A DNA stretch of 64,000 nt from Kingella oralis (GTDB lineage: Bacteria > Pseudomonadota > Gammaproteobacteria > Burkholderiales > Neisseriaceae), in assembly GCF_014054985.1 (NCBI RefSeq), contig NZ_CP059569.1:248001-312000 (forward strand), written 5' to 3'. The position numbers were made by a program, and so were the translations under genes. This document shows, in pieces, positions 1-9,248 of this stretch; within the stretch, counting starts at the first letter, position 1, and each line of letters opens with the position of its first letter. The notes under the pieces are model-generated. The model was not told where the DNA came from, did no database searches, and worked only from the letters and a program-made list of their open reading frames with translations.

Positions 1-2
1 TG

Positions 3-950
3 GAAACCCTGTTGCCCGAAGCACGCATCGGCGTGGCGCACGGGCAACTGCGCGAGCGCGAGCTGGAACAAGTGATGCGCGACTTTTTGCAACAGCGGTT
101 CAACGTCTTACTCTGTTCCACCATCATTGAAACGGGCATAGACATTCCCAACGCCAACACCATCATCATCAATCGCGCCGACAAATTCGGCATCGCCCAG
201 CTCCACCAGCTGCGCGGGCGCGTCGGGCGCAGCCACCACCAAGCCTACGCCTATCTGCTCACGCCCGAATACATCAGCAAAGACGCAGAAAAACGACTGG
301 ACGCCATCGCCGCCGCCGACGAACTGGGCGCAGGATTTTCCCTTGCCATGCAAGACCTTGAAATCCGAGGCGCGGGCGAAATCCTCGGCGAAGGGCAGTC
401 GGGCGAAATGGTGCAGGTCGGCTTCACGCTCTACACCGAAATGCTCAAACAAGCCGTGCGCGACCTCAAAAAAGGCCGCCAGCCCGATTTGGACGCGCCA
501 TTGGGCGTTACCACCGAAATCAAACTCCACAGCCCCGCCCTGCTGCCCGAAGGCTACTGCCCCGACATCCACGAACGATTGGTGCTCTACAAACGCCTCG
601 CCACCTGCGAAACCGAAGCCCAAATCAACGCCGTGCACGAAGAACTCGTTGACCGCTTCGGACTGCCCGAACAGCCCGTAACCACCCTGCTGGAAAGCCA
701 CCGCCTGCGCCTGGCCGCCAAAGCCTTGGGCATCACCGCCATCGACGCGTCATCCGATGCACTCACGCTCACCTTCGGCAAACACACCACAGTCGAGCCC
801 ACCGATATTATTTTGCTGATGCAGTCCAACAAGAATTACCGCATGGCGGGGGCGGACAAATTGCGGGTGAGCGTGGTGATGGAAGATGTGGAAGCGCGGG
901 TGAGAACCGTAAGGGCGGTGTTGAAACAGTTGAGTGGGAAGGCAGCCTGA
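3..950 (+). CDS. mfd: Transcription-repair coupling factor Mfd, C-terminal part
   Basis: Open at the left edge of the window, so only the last 315 residues are seen. Mfd is an ATP-driven translocase that removes RNA polymerase stalled at DNA lesions and recruits UvrA. The part visible has helicase motif V (TGIDIPNANTIII) and motif VI (QLRGRVGRS), followed by the C-terminal TRCF regulatory domain. The stop codon lies inside a DUS, so the protein ends in GKAA. The family assignment is firm; the N-terminal UvrB-like and RNA polymerase-binding domains are outside the window. Confidence 0.95.
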   Translation, partial: ETLLPEARIGVAHGQLRERELEQVMRDFLQQRFNVLLCSTIIETGIDIPNANTIIINRADKFGIAQLHQLRGRVGRSHHQAYAYLLTPEYISKDAEKRLDAIAAADELGAGFSLAMQDLEIRGAGEILGEGQSGEMVQVGFTLYTEMLKQAVRDLKKGRQPDLDAPLGVTTEIKLHSPALLPEGYCPDIHERLVLYKRLATCETEAQINAVHEELVDRFGLPEQPVTTLLESHRLRLAAKALGITAIDASSDALTLTFGKHTTVEPTDIILLMQSNKNYRMAGADKLRVSVVMEDVEARVRTVRAVLKQLSGKAA

Positions 951-956
951 AACAGC

Positions 957-1001
957 AAGGCAGCCTGAAAGCCAAGGTGAAACCGATTTCAGGCTGCCTT
1001 T
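957..1001 (+). terminator. Inverted DUS pair, terminator of mfd
   Basis: AAGGCAGCCTGAAA at 957-970 pairs with TTTCAGGCTGCCTT at 987-1000. A third DUS copy overlaps the mfd stop codon just upstream. Paired uptake sequences acting as terminators are well known in Neisseriaceae. Confidence 0.75.
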
Positions 1002-1095
1002 GCCACACCATCAACAAACCAGATTACCCAAACTCCGCCCTTGCTCCGCATTAATATTTGCGATAACCGATTGAATTGAATCTGAAAGGCACGTC

Positions 1096-3915
1096 ATGCC
1101 CCTAACCACCCGCGAAGTCTCCTCCCGCCTGAAAGCCTTTGCCGCAGACCCGTTTTACCGGCAAATGACCAGAGAAAAAGCCGATGAAAAGCTCTTCACC
1201 AAAGAACTTATGAAATGCTTTGGCATTGAAGCGCACCAATATAACCGCGAACAAAAAATCACCCTACTTGACGGCAAAACAGGCTACGCCGATGCGTTTA
1301 TTCCGCAAATACTGCTGGTTGAAGCCAAAAGCGCAGGCAAAAATTTGGCGCGGGCGCGCGAGCAGGCGGAAGACTACCGCTGGGGCATTCCCGTTGCACA
1401 GCAGCCGCGCTACATTTTGCTGCATGATTTCCAAAATTTTGTGTTGTGTGATTTGGAAGAAGACAAAGAACTGCGTTGCACCTTGGTAGAACTACCCGAC
1501 CACGCCAAAGCCTTTTCATTTCTGTATCAGGAACGCAGCACGGTTGTCCTTGAAGAAAACCCAATTAACCGCGAAGCCGCCTATCAGATTTCGCGCCTGC
1601 ACGCGGAGCTTTTGGCAGCGGGCTATGCGGGGCATGATTTGGAACTGTTTTTAACGCGGCTGCTGTTTTGCTTTTTTGCAGACGATACGCTGATTTTCAA
1701 CGAAGCCGGCATGGTTCACCGCTGGCTGGCAGCTTCGCGCGAAGACGGCGACGATTTGGGCAGCCGCATCAGCCGCCTGTTTGAAACACTCAGCACCCCA
1801 ATCCCAAGCCGCCAGAAAAATCTCAACGAAGATTTGGCGCAATTCGGCTATGTAAACGGCGGCCTGTTTGCCGAACGCATCGCCCTGCCAGAATTTGACG
1901 GCAAGCTGCGCCATTTGCTTTTAGCCTGCTCCGCAATGGATTGGAGCGAAATTTCCCCCGCCATTTTCGGCTCCATGTTTCAAGGCATTTTGGAAGAAAA
2001 CGACCCCAATAGCTCGCGCAAAAAATCCCGCAGCGAATTGGGTGCGCACTACACCAGCGAAAAAAACATCCTGAAAGCCATCAACACCCTGTTTATGGAC
2101 GAATTGCGCAGCAGCCTGAAATCCGCCACCAGCCGCGCCGCACAATTTGCGCTTCACGAAAAAATCGCCGCGCTGCACTTTTTTGACCCCGCCTGCGGCT
2201 GCGGCAATTTCCTTGTGATTGCCTACCGCGAACTACGCCGCCTGGAAATGGACTTAATCGCCAAACTCTACAAAACCAATTTGCGCGATACTTTGGGTGC
2301 AATCGCCACTTACCAAAAAGTCAGCATCAACCAGTTTTTCGGCATAGAGATTGAAGAACACGCCTGCGAAATCGCCAAAACCGCGCTGTATATCACCGAC
2401 CACCAAATGAACCGCGAAGCCGAAAGCCGCTTCGGCAAAGCACGCCCCACCATTCCGCTGCACGACATCCCGCATATCACCTGCGCCAACGCACTCACCA
2501 CCGACTGGGCAACGGTTTTGCCGCCGCAAGACTGCCACTACATCATCGGCAATCCGCCGTTTGTCGGAAAAAACAAACAAACGCCCGCGCAAAAACAGGA
2601 AATGGCAGCGATTGCAGGCAGCCTGAAAAACGGCGGCGTGTTGGATTATGTTGCCGCATGGTATTTAAAGGCGGCCGACTATATGGCGCACAACCGCCAA
2701 ATCGCCGCCGCGCTCGTTTCCACCAACAGCATCACCCAAGGCGAACAGGCCGCCGTGCTGTGGCAGCCCTTGTTTGCGCGCGGCATACACATCCAGTTTG
2801 CCCACCACACCTTCAAATGGCAAAACGAAGGCAAAGACGTCGCCGCCGTGCATTGCGTGATTATCGCCTTTGCATACAGGCAGCCTGAAAATCCCCTAAT
2901 CTTCCATTACGCCGATATTGCAGGCGAACCCAAAGCCCGCGCCGCCCAAAACATCAATGCCTATTTGCTGGACAGCGACAATCCTGCCGTTGAAAGGCGC
3001 GGCAAACCCATTTCCGGGGAAACCGAAATCCGCTTTGGCTCAATGCCCAACGATGGCGGGTATCTGCTGCTTTCACCCGAAGAAAAAGACGCGCTGCTTG
3101 CTGCCGAACCCTTGGTGAAAAAATATATCCGTCCCTTTTTGGGCGCAGATGAATTTCTTAACGGCAGAGAACGCTGGTGCTTGTGGTTTTCAGGCTGCGA
3201 TTTGACAGAATTGAACGATGATCTGAAAAAAATGCCGCAAGTGGCGCAGCGCATTGAAAACGTAAAAATCACCCGAAAAGAAAGCAAACGCCCCGCCACC
3301 AATGAACTCGCCACCGTGCCGCATCTGTTCGGTTTTATTAGCCAGCCTGAAAGCGGCAACTATCTGTTGATTCCCAGTGTATCGTCTGAAAACCGCCAAT
3401 ATATCCCCATTGGCTTTATGGACTGCAACATCATTGTCAGCAATCTCGCATTCAGCCTGCCAAACGCCACGCTTTACCACTTCGGTATTCTCAGCTCCAC
3501 CATGCACAACGCCTTTATGCGTACCGTGGCAGGGCGCTTGGAAAGCCGTTACCGCTACTCCGCAGGCATCGTGTACAACAACTTCCCCTTCCCCTTTGCC
3601 GCGCAAAGGCAGCCTGAAAACACTGCCGAAAACCAAGCCCGCAGCAAAATAGAAGCCGCCGCCCAAGCCGTGCTAAACGTGCGCGAACAATACCGCCAAG
3701 CCGCTATCCAAAAAGGACGCACCCCGCCCACCCTAGCCCAGTTCTACAACGGTTACACCGTCCACCCTTACCCCGAATTGGTGAAAGCGCACAAAAAATT
3801 AAACAAAGCCGTTGATGCCGCCTACGGCTACACCGGCGCAGACAACGATACCGAGCGCGTGGCGTTTTTGTTTGATTTGTACCAAGCGCGGCTGGCGATG
3901 GAAAAGGCAAAATAG
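1096..3915 (+). CDS. MmeI-like single-chain restriction-modification enzyme (type IIL)
   Basis: A 939-residue protein, close to the 919 of MmeI, that probably both methylates adenine in a short recognition site and cuts at a distance. The N-terminal nuclease core is D66, then E76-A-K78, the D-x9-E-x-K spacing of MmeI. The N6-adenine methyltransferase part has SAM motif I (FFDPACGCGNF, near residue 362) and catalytic motif IV NPPF (near 486). The last 300 residues should hold target recognition. It stands alone with no separate specificity or methylase gene. The gene has in-frame DUS copies and looks resident. A type I or BREX PglX methylase is less likely because of the N-terminal nuclease motif. 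Specificity cannot be read from the sequence. Confidence 0.85.
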   Translation: MPLTTREVSSRLKAFAADPFYRQMTREKADEKLFTKELMKCFGIEAHQYNREQKITLLDGKTGYADAFIPQILLVEAKSAGKNLARAREQAEDYRWGIPVAQQPRYILLHDFQNFVLCDLEEDKELRCTLVELPDHAKAFSFLYQERSTVVLEENPINREAAYQISRLHAELLAAGYAGHDLELFLTRLLFCFFADDTLIFNEAGMVHRWLAASREDGDDLGSRISRLFETLSTPIPSRQKNLNEDLAQFGYVNGGLFAERIALPEFDGKLRHLLLACSAMDWSEISPAIFGSMFQGILEENDPNSSRKKSRSELGAHYTSEKNILKAINTLFMDELRSSLKSATSRAAQFALHEKIAALHFFDPACGCGNFLVIAYRELRRLEMDLIAKLYKTNLRDTLGAIATYQKVSINQFFGIEIEEHACEIAKTALYITDHQMNREAESRFGKARPTIPLHDIPHITCANALTTDWATVLPPQDCHYIIGNPPFVGKNKQTPAQKQEMAAIAGSLKNGGVLDYVAAWYLKAADYMAHNRQIAAALVSTNSITQGEQAAVLWQPLFARGIHIQFAHHTFKWQNEGKDVAAVHCVIIAFAYRQPENPLIFHYADIAGEPKARAAQNINAYLLDSDNPAVERRGKPISGETEIRFGSMPNDGGYLLLSPEEKDALLAAEPLVKKYIRPFLGADEFLNGRERWCLWFSGCDLTELNDDLKKMPQVAQRIENVKITRKESKRPATNELATVPHLFGFISQPESGNYLLIPSVSSENRQYIPIGFMDCNIIVSNLAFSLPNATLYHFGILSSTMHNAFMRTVAGRLESRYRYSAGIVYNNFPFPFAAQRQPENTAENQARSKIEAAAQAVLNVREQYRQAAIQKGRTPPTLAQFYNGYTVHPYPELVKAHKKLNKAVDAAYGYTGADNDTERVAFLFDLYQARLAMEKAK

Positions 3916-3924
3916 CGGTTCAAA

Positions 3925-3968
3925 GCAGCCTGAAAATAAAGATTAGGCATTTTCAGGCTGCCTATTTG
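3925..3968 (+). terminator. DUS-pair terminator after the restriction gene
   Basis: AGCAGCCTGAAAA pairs with TTTTCAGGCTGC across a 13-base loop and is followed by a T-rich run (TATTTGTTTG). Confidence 0.65.
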
Positions 3969-4005
3969 TTTGCATTCCGCCAGCTATAAGGCAGCCTGAA
4001 AACCA

Positions 4006-4042
4006 AAAAAACGCCCGTCAAACCATTTGACGGGCGTTTTTT
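4006..4042. terminator. Bidirectional intrinsic terminator
   Basis: A 17-bp perfect stem (AAAAAACGCCCGTCAAA with its complement) and a 3-base loop, with A runs on one side and T runs on the other. It sits between the convergent restriction gene and the periplasmic protein gene and can stop transcription from both. Confidence 0.9.
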
Positions 4043-4059
4043 GATGTCGGGCAGCCGTG

Positions 4060-4437
4060 TTATTTGCCGTTGTTGATGCAAGTGGTGTAAACCGCCGCCG
4101 CCCATGCTTGCATGTGGTCTTGGCGTTCGGCATCGGTTTTGCCGATTTCAATCGTGCCTTTGGGTTGTTTGTAGAGCATATTGTTGATGCCTTCCACGAT
4201 GTTGCCCACCAATTTTTGCGCTTCGGGCTTGGCGGGCTTAACGTATTTTTGTTGCAGCATTTTCAGCGCGGTAAATTGGTTTTTGCCTGCTTGAAACTGC
4301 CCCATAGAATCCAAGGCGATGTTGGCAACAATGGCGCAGTCTTCGTTGAGCTGCTCTTGTTGCGCGGTGGGCGCAGCAAGCGCGGGGGCGGTAAACAGGG
4401 CAATCGTAAGCGCGGCTAAGGTGAATTTTTGTTTCAT
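4060..4437 (-). CDS. Small exported protein of unknown function
   Basis: 125 residues. The start at 4437 is chosen because AAAGGA lies just upstream and the translation then begins with a signal peptide (MKQKFTLAALTIALFTAPALAA), predicted cleavage near residue 20. The mature part is about 100 residues, helical in character, with two cysteines (one in NEDCAIVA, one in TTCINNG near the C-terminus) that could form a disulfide in the periplasm. I do not recognise the family. It appears to be a single-gene unit ended by the strong terminator at 4006-4042. Confidence 0.75.
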   Translation of the reverse strand: MKQKFTLAALTIALFTAPALAAPTAQQEQLNEDCAIVANIALDSMGQFQAGKNQFTALKMLQQKYVKPAKPEAQKLVGNIVEGINNMLYKQPKGTIEIGKTDAERQDHMQAWAAAVYTTCINNGK

Positions 4438-4631
4438 AGGGTTGTCCTTTCGTTCGTTATAAAAATAGTCCGCAGCGGGCGGCACACGGGCATTGTAGAG
4501 AGTATTGCGGGCGGGGGCAACTTTTGGGCAGGTTTGCGGTTTGGCGCAACGGCGTTGACGGCCGAGGCTTTTGCGCCGCCGAGGGCAGCCTGAAAATAAC
4601 GTGGGCGCGGCCGATTCAAAGATTGGGTTTT

Positions 4632-5414
4632 TCAGGATGCCAAGCGTTGCCGCATTTGTTCAAACAGGCAGATGGTGGCGGCTTGGGCGATGTTGAGCGA
4701 TTCCACCGCGCCTTGCATGGGGATTTTGACCGTGGCATCGGCGGCGGCAAGAATGTCTGGCGACACGCCGCTGCCTTCGTTGCCGAAAATCCATGCGGAT
4801 GGTGGGCGCAAATCCAATTCGTACAACGAAAAATTGTTGTGTTCCGTCAGCGCGGTGGCGAGCGTGCGGTGGGGGTAGCCTGCCAGCCAGTCGCGCAAAT
4901 TCACGCGCTCGTGCAGCGTGAGCGCAAAATGCGCGCCCATGCCCGCGCGCAACACTTTGGGCGAATAGGCATCGGCGCAGCCCGCGCCCAGCACCACATG
5001 GCGGATGCCTGCCGCCGCCGCGCTGCGCAGCACCGTGCCCACGTTGCCTGCGTCTTGCACCGCGTCTAACACGATGCAGTCTTCGCGGGCGGGCGGCGCG
5101 GGGCAGGGCAGGGCGATGAGGCTGATGATGTCGTCGGCGTGGTCCAGACTGCTGATTTTTTGCAACAAATGGGGGGCGACGGGGGTGATGCGGTTTTCAG
5201 GCAGCCTTGCGGCGAGCGTGGCGGTTTCAGGCTGCCGCAATTTCGGCTCGGGGATGTATACCTGCTGCGGCGTGTTGCCTGCATCTAAATAGGCGGCGAG
5301 CAGGTGCGCGCCTTCCAGCGCGGCTTGCCGGTGTTCGCGGCGGTGCTTAGTGGCGGTTAGGATTTTGGCGAGGTGTTTGAGCTGGGGGTTTTGCGGGGAT
5401 TGGATGGGCGGCAT
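4632..5414 (-). CDS. TrmH-family (SpoU) RNA 2'-O-methyltransferase
   Basis: 260 residues from the ATG at 5414; a longer frame upstream reads through a DUS and is not expected to be translated. Members methylate the 2'-hydroxyl of a ribose in rRNA or tRNA using SAM bound in a SPOUT knot. The three SpoU motifs are present: NVGTVLRSAAAAG (motif 1, with the N and R), IFGNEGSGVS (motif 2) and VESLNIAQAATICLFE (motif 3). The N-terminal part (NPQLKHLAKI...EGAHLL) is the substrate-binding domain seen in RlmB-like proteins. Which nucleotide is modified cannot be told; RlmB or a TsnR-like paralogue are possible. Confidence 0.85.
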   Translation of the reverse strand: MPPIQSPQNPQLKHLAKILTATKHRREHRQAALEGAHLLAAYLDAGNTPQQVYIPEPKLRQPETATLAARLPENRITPVAPHLLQKISSLDHADDIISLIALPCPAPPAREDCIVLDAVQDAGNVGTVLRSAAAAGIRHVVLGAGCADAYSPKVLRAGMGAHFALTLHERVNLRDWLAGYPHRTLATALTEHNNFSLYELDLRPPSAWIFGNEGSGVSPDILAAADATVKIPMQGAVESLNIAQAATICLFEQMRQRLAS

Positions 5415-5541
5415 GGTGTTGGGAATGGGTGGCAAGAGGCAGCCTGAAATCGGGTTGGCGGGCTTGGCGAAGCTCAAAAGGGTTGGCGGATTTTTGTGAA
5501 ACGAAAACGGGATGGAATATTGGGATGGGCTTGGTTTGCGT

Positions 5542-5584
5542 TTTTCAGGCTGCCTTGATGCGCGTTCCAAAGGCAGCCTGAAAA
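5542..5584 (-). terminator. DUS-pair terminator of trkA
   Basis: TTTTCAGGCTGCCTT at 5542-5556 pairs with AAGGCAGCCTGAAAA at 5570-5584, just after the trkA stop codon on the minus strand. Confidence 0.75.
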
Positions 5585-5589
5585 CGTGT

Positions 5590-6999
5590 TCAGCCGAAAA
5601 AGCCCATTTTCACTTGGATGAGCTTTTCCAACTCGCGCGAGATGCGGCGGCGGGAAACGAACAGCACCAGCCTATCGCCGTCGGCAAGGATTTGGTCGTG
5701 GTGCCGCCCCATGATGACTTCGTCGCCGCGCACGATGGCGGCGATGTGGCAGGTGGAGGGCCATTTGACTTCGTCCACGCGCCGTCCCACCAGCGATGAG
5801 GTGGCGCGGTCGCCGTGCACAACGGCTTCGATGACTTCCGCCGCGCCGCGCCGCAGGGGATAGATGGCGGCGATGTCGCCGCGGCGCACATGGGCGAGCA
5901 CGCTGCCGATGGTGATTTGGTGCGGCGAAACGATGATGTCCAGCTGGTTGCCGGTGAGCAAATCCACATAGCGGGCGCGGTTGATGACGCTGATGACGCG
6001 TTTTGCGCCGAGGTTTTTGGCGAGCAGGCCTGCCATGATGTTGTTTTCATCGTCGTTGGTTAGGGCGCAAAACACGTCAATTTCGTTGATGTATTCGCGC
6101 GTGAGCAGGCTTTCATCGGTGGCAGAGCCGTACAATACCAGCGTGTTGTCTAGCTGCTCGGCAAGCCATTCGGCGCGTTGGGCATCTTCTTCAATGATTT
6201 TGATGTTGAACTTGTGTTCCATTTTTTTTGCCAGCCGAAAGCCCACGTTGCCGCCGCCCGCAATCATCACGCGATGATTGGATTGGTTGTATTCAAACAG
6301 CACATACATCACCGCCGCCATGTGTTTGGAATCAACCATAAAGGCGATTTCGTCGCCTTCTTCGATGACGGTTTCAGGCTGCGGCACAATCAGGCGCGTG
6401 TTGCGGTAGATGGCGGAGATTTGGCAGTCGAGGGTTTCGCCCAGCTGGGCGTTGATTTGCACGAGGCTTTTGCCCACCAGCCAGTCTTCGGCTTTGGCTT
6501 CGGCGACCACCATGCGCACTTTGTCGTGGGCAAAGGGCAGCACTTGCAGGGCGCGTACATAGCTTAATAAGCCTGCGATGTGTTCGGTGAGCAGATGCTC
6601 GGGGTGGATGGAATCGGTGATGTCAAAGGCTTTGAGGCTGGCGGATAGGGTGTCGGGGTCTTGGTCGGTTTCGCCGTATTCTTGGTAGGCGGAATTGCGC
6701 ACGCGGGCGATGCGCTGCGGGATGTTGAACAGCGTGGCGGCAAGTTTGCAGGCAACAAGGTTGGTTTCGTCGCTGCGGGTGAGCGCGAGCAGCATATCGG
6801 TGTCGGGCGCGCCTGCTTGTTCTAGCAGCACGGGCGAGGCGGCGTTGCCCACCAGCGTTTGCACATCCAAGCGGCTGGCGATGTTTTTCAACGCTTGTTC
6901 ATTGGTATCAACGATGGTTACGTCGTTGTTGGGCATGGTGGCGAGTTCTTCGGCAATGGCGGAGCCGACTTGTCCGCAGCCTAAAATCAGGATTTTCAC
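5590..6999 (-). CDS. trkA: Trk potassium uptake protein TrkA
   Basis: 469 residues, close to the usual 458. TrkA is the cytoplasmic NAD(H)-binding gating subunit of the Trk/Ktr potassium transporter. It has two RCK repeats: a Rossmann glycine motif GCGQVG at residues 8-12 and a second AGGGNVG at 247-253, each followed by a TrkA-C lobe. The acidic residue ending the second strand of the first fold (VDTNEQ) fits NAD binding. The start codon is GTG at 6999. No trkH is seen nearby, so the membrane subunit lies elsewhere. Confidence 0.93.
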   Translation of the reverse strand: MKILILGCGQVGSAIAEELATMPNNDVTIVDTNEQALKNIASRLDVQTLVGNAASPVLLEQAGAPDTDMLLALTRSDETNLVACKLAATLFNIPQRIARVRNSAYQEYGETDQDPDTLSASLKAFDITDSIHPEHLLTEHIAGLLSYVRALQVLPFAHDKVRMVVAEAKAEDWLVGKSLVQINAQLGETLDCQISAIYRNTRLIVPQPETVIEEGDEIAFMVDSKHMAAVMYVLFEYNQSNHRVMIAGGGNVGFRLAKKMEHKFNIKIIEEDAQRAEWLAEQLDNTLVLYGSATDESLLTREYINEIDVFCALTNDDENNIMAGLLAKNLGAKRVISVINRARYVDLLTGNQLDIIVSPHQITIGSVLAHVRRGDIAAIYPLRRGAAEVIEAVVHGDRATSSLVGRRVDEVKWPSTCHIAAIVRGDEVIMGRHHDQILADGDRLVLFVSRRRISRELEKLIQVKMGFFG

Positions 7000-7110
7000 G
7001 GGGGTTTTGCAATGGATGGAAAAGGGGGAAATTATACCGAAATATTTTCAGGCTGCCTTTGGGGCGAAAATCGGGTTAAATACAGATTGATTAAAGAAAG
7101 GACAACATCC

Positions 7111-7464
7111 ATGAAAGACAAAGCCATTAGCGAAGCCATCTACAACGCGCTTATCCATCAAAACCTTGCGCACTATCAACAGAGTTTGCGCAACCAAGAA
7201 ATGAGCGACGCAGGAACGGCGTATGACGCAATCCGAAAAATATTCAACACGTTGGATGGCAATCAGCAAAGCGCAATGATGAATTTGCTGAAAATAGTCA
7301 TCATTGACACGGCTTCAACCATACTGGGAGCGATTGATGGAACAACTTTTTTGGCAGGGGCAGACGGCGATTATGCGCTGATATACGAAGGGGCGGAAAT
7401 TCAAGGATGTTTGCAAGATTATTTTCTCGCCAAAGCAGAAGCGGAAGATTCCATACGGTTTTGA
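7111..7464 (+). CDS. Hypothetical protein, possibly immunity-like
   Basis: 117 residues with start at 7111, supported by GAAAGGA at 7096-7102. No signal peptide or membrane segment. The middle is helical; the C-terminal third has the run ILGAIDGTTFLAG...YEGAEIQGCLQDYF, an acidic cytosolic pattern that resembles small immunity-type or orphan proteins, but I do not recognise a named family. It is a single gene between divergent trkA and convergent metR. Its base composition is more AT-rich than its neighbours, which hints at later arrival. Confidence 0.7.
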   Translation: MKDKAISEAIYNALIHQNLAHYQQSLRNQEMSDAGTAYDAIRKIFNTLDGNQQSAMMNLLKIVIIDTASTILGAIDGTTFLAGADGDYALIYEGAEIQGCLQDYFLAKAEAEDSIRF

Positions 7465-7501
7465 ATCTGTTTTTTTGAATTTGTTTCAGGCTGCCCAATC
7501 A

Positions 7502-7540
7502 TTTTCAGGCTGCCTCTATCCCCCAAAGGCAGCCTGAAAA
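7502..7540. terminator. DUS-pair terminator between convergent genes
   Basis: TTTTCAGGCTGCCT and AGGCAGCCTGAAAA with an 11-base loop, between the hypothetical gene ending at 7464 and metR ending at 7544. A further single DUS lies at about 7485-7496. Confidence 0.7.
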
Positions 7541-7543
7541 CGC

Positions 7544-8473
7544 TCACATCGCCAACACGCTCAACGCAGGCAAATTGGCAAAACTCTCTTGCCGAATAAT
7601 CGTGCAAAAATCGTTGATATACGCGCGCTCACTGTCTTCCTCGCGCATCGCCGCGTAAAGCTCGCTTTGCAAAGGCTTTTCGCCAATCGGGCGATGCACC
7701 ACATAATTTTTCTCCACATACGGCATCACCGCCCAATAAGGCAACGCCGCCACGCCACGCTTGCTGGCAACCAGTTGCACAATGGTAATCGTGAGCTCGC
7801 TGTTGCGCCGCTTGGGGTTGATGCCACGCGGCAGCAGCACTTTTTTCAACAAATCCAGCATATCATCGGGCACGGGATAGGTAATCAACGTTTCATCCAT
7901 AAAATCCTCCGCCTGCCACACAGGCTTGTTGGCAAGCGGATGGTCGGGCGCGCAAATACCCACCATTTCGTAAGCAAACAACGGCTGATACGCCACCCCC
8001 GCTTGCGGCGCAGCTTCCGACACAATGGCAAAATCTGCGCGATGGGATAACAGCAGCGCAACAGGGTCGGCCTGAAAGCCCGACACAATATCCAATTCCA
8101 CCTGCGGCCATTGCGGGCGAAACACGCCCATCGCAGGCATCAGCCAATCAAAACAAGTGTGGCATTCCACTGCAATGCGCAATTCGCCCGCCTCGCCTTG
8201 CACAATCTGCATCAAATCCCGCTCCGCCGCCGCCACGCGCGGCAGCAGTTCATGCCCCAGTTTCAGCAGCCGCTCGCCCGCCGGCGTGAAACGAATCGGC
8301 GAGGTTTTGCGCTCAAACAGCGGCGTGTCAAAATAAATCTCCAACACGCGAAGCTGGTGCGACAGCGCCGATTGGGTTAAAAACACCCGTTGCGCGGCAA
8401 GGGAAACGCTGCCCGTTTCTTCCAACGCCAGCAAAGTGCGCAAATGGCGCAGTTCAATAATGCTTTCCGTCAT
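7544..8473 (-). CDS. metR: LysR-family regulator MetR
   Basis: 309 residues. MetR activates methionine synthesis genes with homocysteine as co-effector. Residues 1-65 form the LysR winged helix-turn-helix (LRHLRTLLALEETGSVSLAA..QSALSHQLRVLE). The effector domain matches E. coli MetR at several places: RIAVECHTCFDWLMPAM, WPQVELDIVSGF and VQLVASKRGVAALPYW. The genes it controls (metE, metF) are not in this window. MetR genes are often autoregulated and face a target gene; here the upstream gene pgpA runs in the same direction instead. Confidence 0.9.
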   Translation of the reverse strand: MTESIIELRHLRTLLALEETGSVSLAAQRVFLTQSALSHQLRVLEIYFDTPLFERKTSPIRFTPAGERLLKLGHELLPRVAAAERDLMQIVQGEAGELRIAVECHTCFDWLMPAMGVFRPQWPQVELDIVSGFQADPVALLLSHRADFAIVSEAAPQAGVAYQPLFAYEMVGICAPDHPLANKPVWQAEDFMDETLITYPVPDDMLDLLKKVLLPRGINPKRRNSELTITIVQLVASKRGVAALPYWAVMPYVEKNYVVHRPIGEKPLQSELYAAMREEDSERAYINDFCTIIRQESFANLPALSVLAM

Positions 8474-8581
8474 GGCAAATCGCTCTAAAACACAAAATTA
8501 AAGAAGAATAGGGCGCGGTTATCCGCCCATCCTTTGTTTGCTTGAATACATACAAACGGGTACAACCGTTCGCATCACAAC

Positions 8582-8622
8582 AGGCAGCCTGAAAACCGAT
8601 AAAACCCCGTTTCAGGCTGCCT
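8582..8622 (-). terminator. DUS-pair terminator of pgpA
   Basis: AGGCAGCCTGAAAA at 8582-8595 and TTTCAGGCTGCCT at 8610-8622, four bases beyond the pgpA stop codon. It separates pgpA from metR. Confidence 0.7.
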
Positions 8623-8625
8623 CCA

Positions 8626-9126
8626 TCAACACAGCCAAACCAACAGCCAAACCACCGCAATGCTCAACACCGCCGCAATCAAATCATCCAGCATCACGCC
8701 CAGCCCCCCGCTCACGCGCTGGTCAAACCACTTAATCGGCGGCGGCTTCACCGCATCAAAAAAGCGAAACACCGCAAACGAAACCGCCCACCAGCCCAAT
8801 CCCTGCGGCACGCACGCATAAATCAGCATCATCGCCACAATCTCATCCCACACAATCCCGCCATAATCATGCACCCCCAGCGCGCGCTCGGTAGCATCGC
8901 AAATCCAAATGCCGATGAAAAACAACGCAACACACAGCCAGCCCAGCATCAGCTTGCTCATCCCGCAGCCCAACAGCAGCCCCGCAATCAACACCGCAGG
9001 CAGCGTGCCCACCGTGCCCGGCGCTTTGGGAGCAAGCCCCGTGCCAAAGCCAAATCCAACGAAACACACAGGGCGTTGCCACAGCCATGTCCAAGTAACC
9101 GCAAAAGCAGGTTTTTGTTTTGCCAT
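8626..9126 (-). CDS. pgpA: Phosphatidylglycerophosphatase A
   Basis: 166 residues. The enzyme removes the phosphate of phosphatidylglycerol phosphate at the inner membrane, the last step in phosphatidylglycerol synthesis. Family motifs are clear: GFGTGLAPKAPGTVGTL near the N-terminus, DYGGIVWDEIVAMM in the middle, and FRFFDAVKPPPIKWFD followed by GGLGVMLDDLIAAV. About four hydrophobic segments fit an integral membrane protein. Confidence 0.93.
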   Translation of the reverse strand: MAKQKPAFAVTWTWLWQRPVCFVGFGFGTGLAPKAPGTVGTLPAVLIAGLLLGCGMSKLMLGWLCVALFFIGIWICDATERALGVHDYGGIVWDEIVAMMLIYACVPQGLGWWAVSFAVFRFFDAVKPPPIKWFDQRVSGGLGVMLDDLIAAVLSIAVVWLLVWLC

Positions 9127-9248
9127 AAAGCCTTATCCTTGTGAACCCGTTTTCAGGCTGCCTAATGCGACAACACTACCCAAGGCAGCCTGAAAACCAT
9201 TAAAATCAACCGAATCATACCCCACCACCCCAGAAAGGACAAAACGTC

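Noticed and set aside
4524..5069. 181-codon plus-strand frame
   Set aside because: It is antisense to the TrmH-family gene, which has all family motifs and a clear start.
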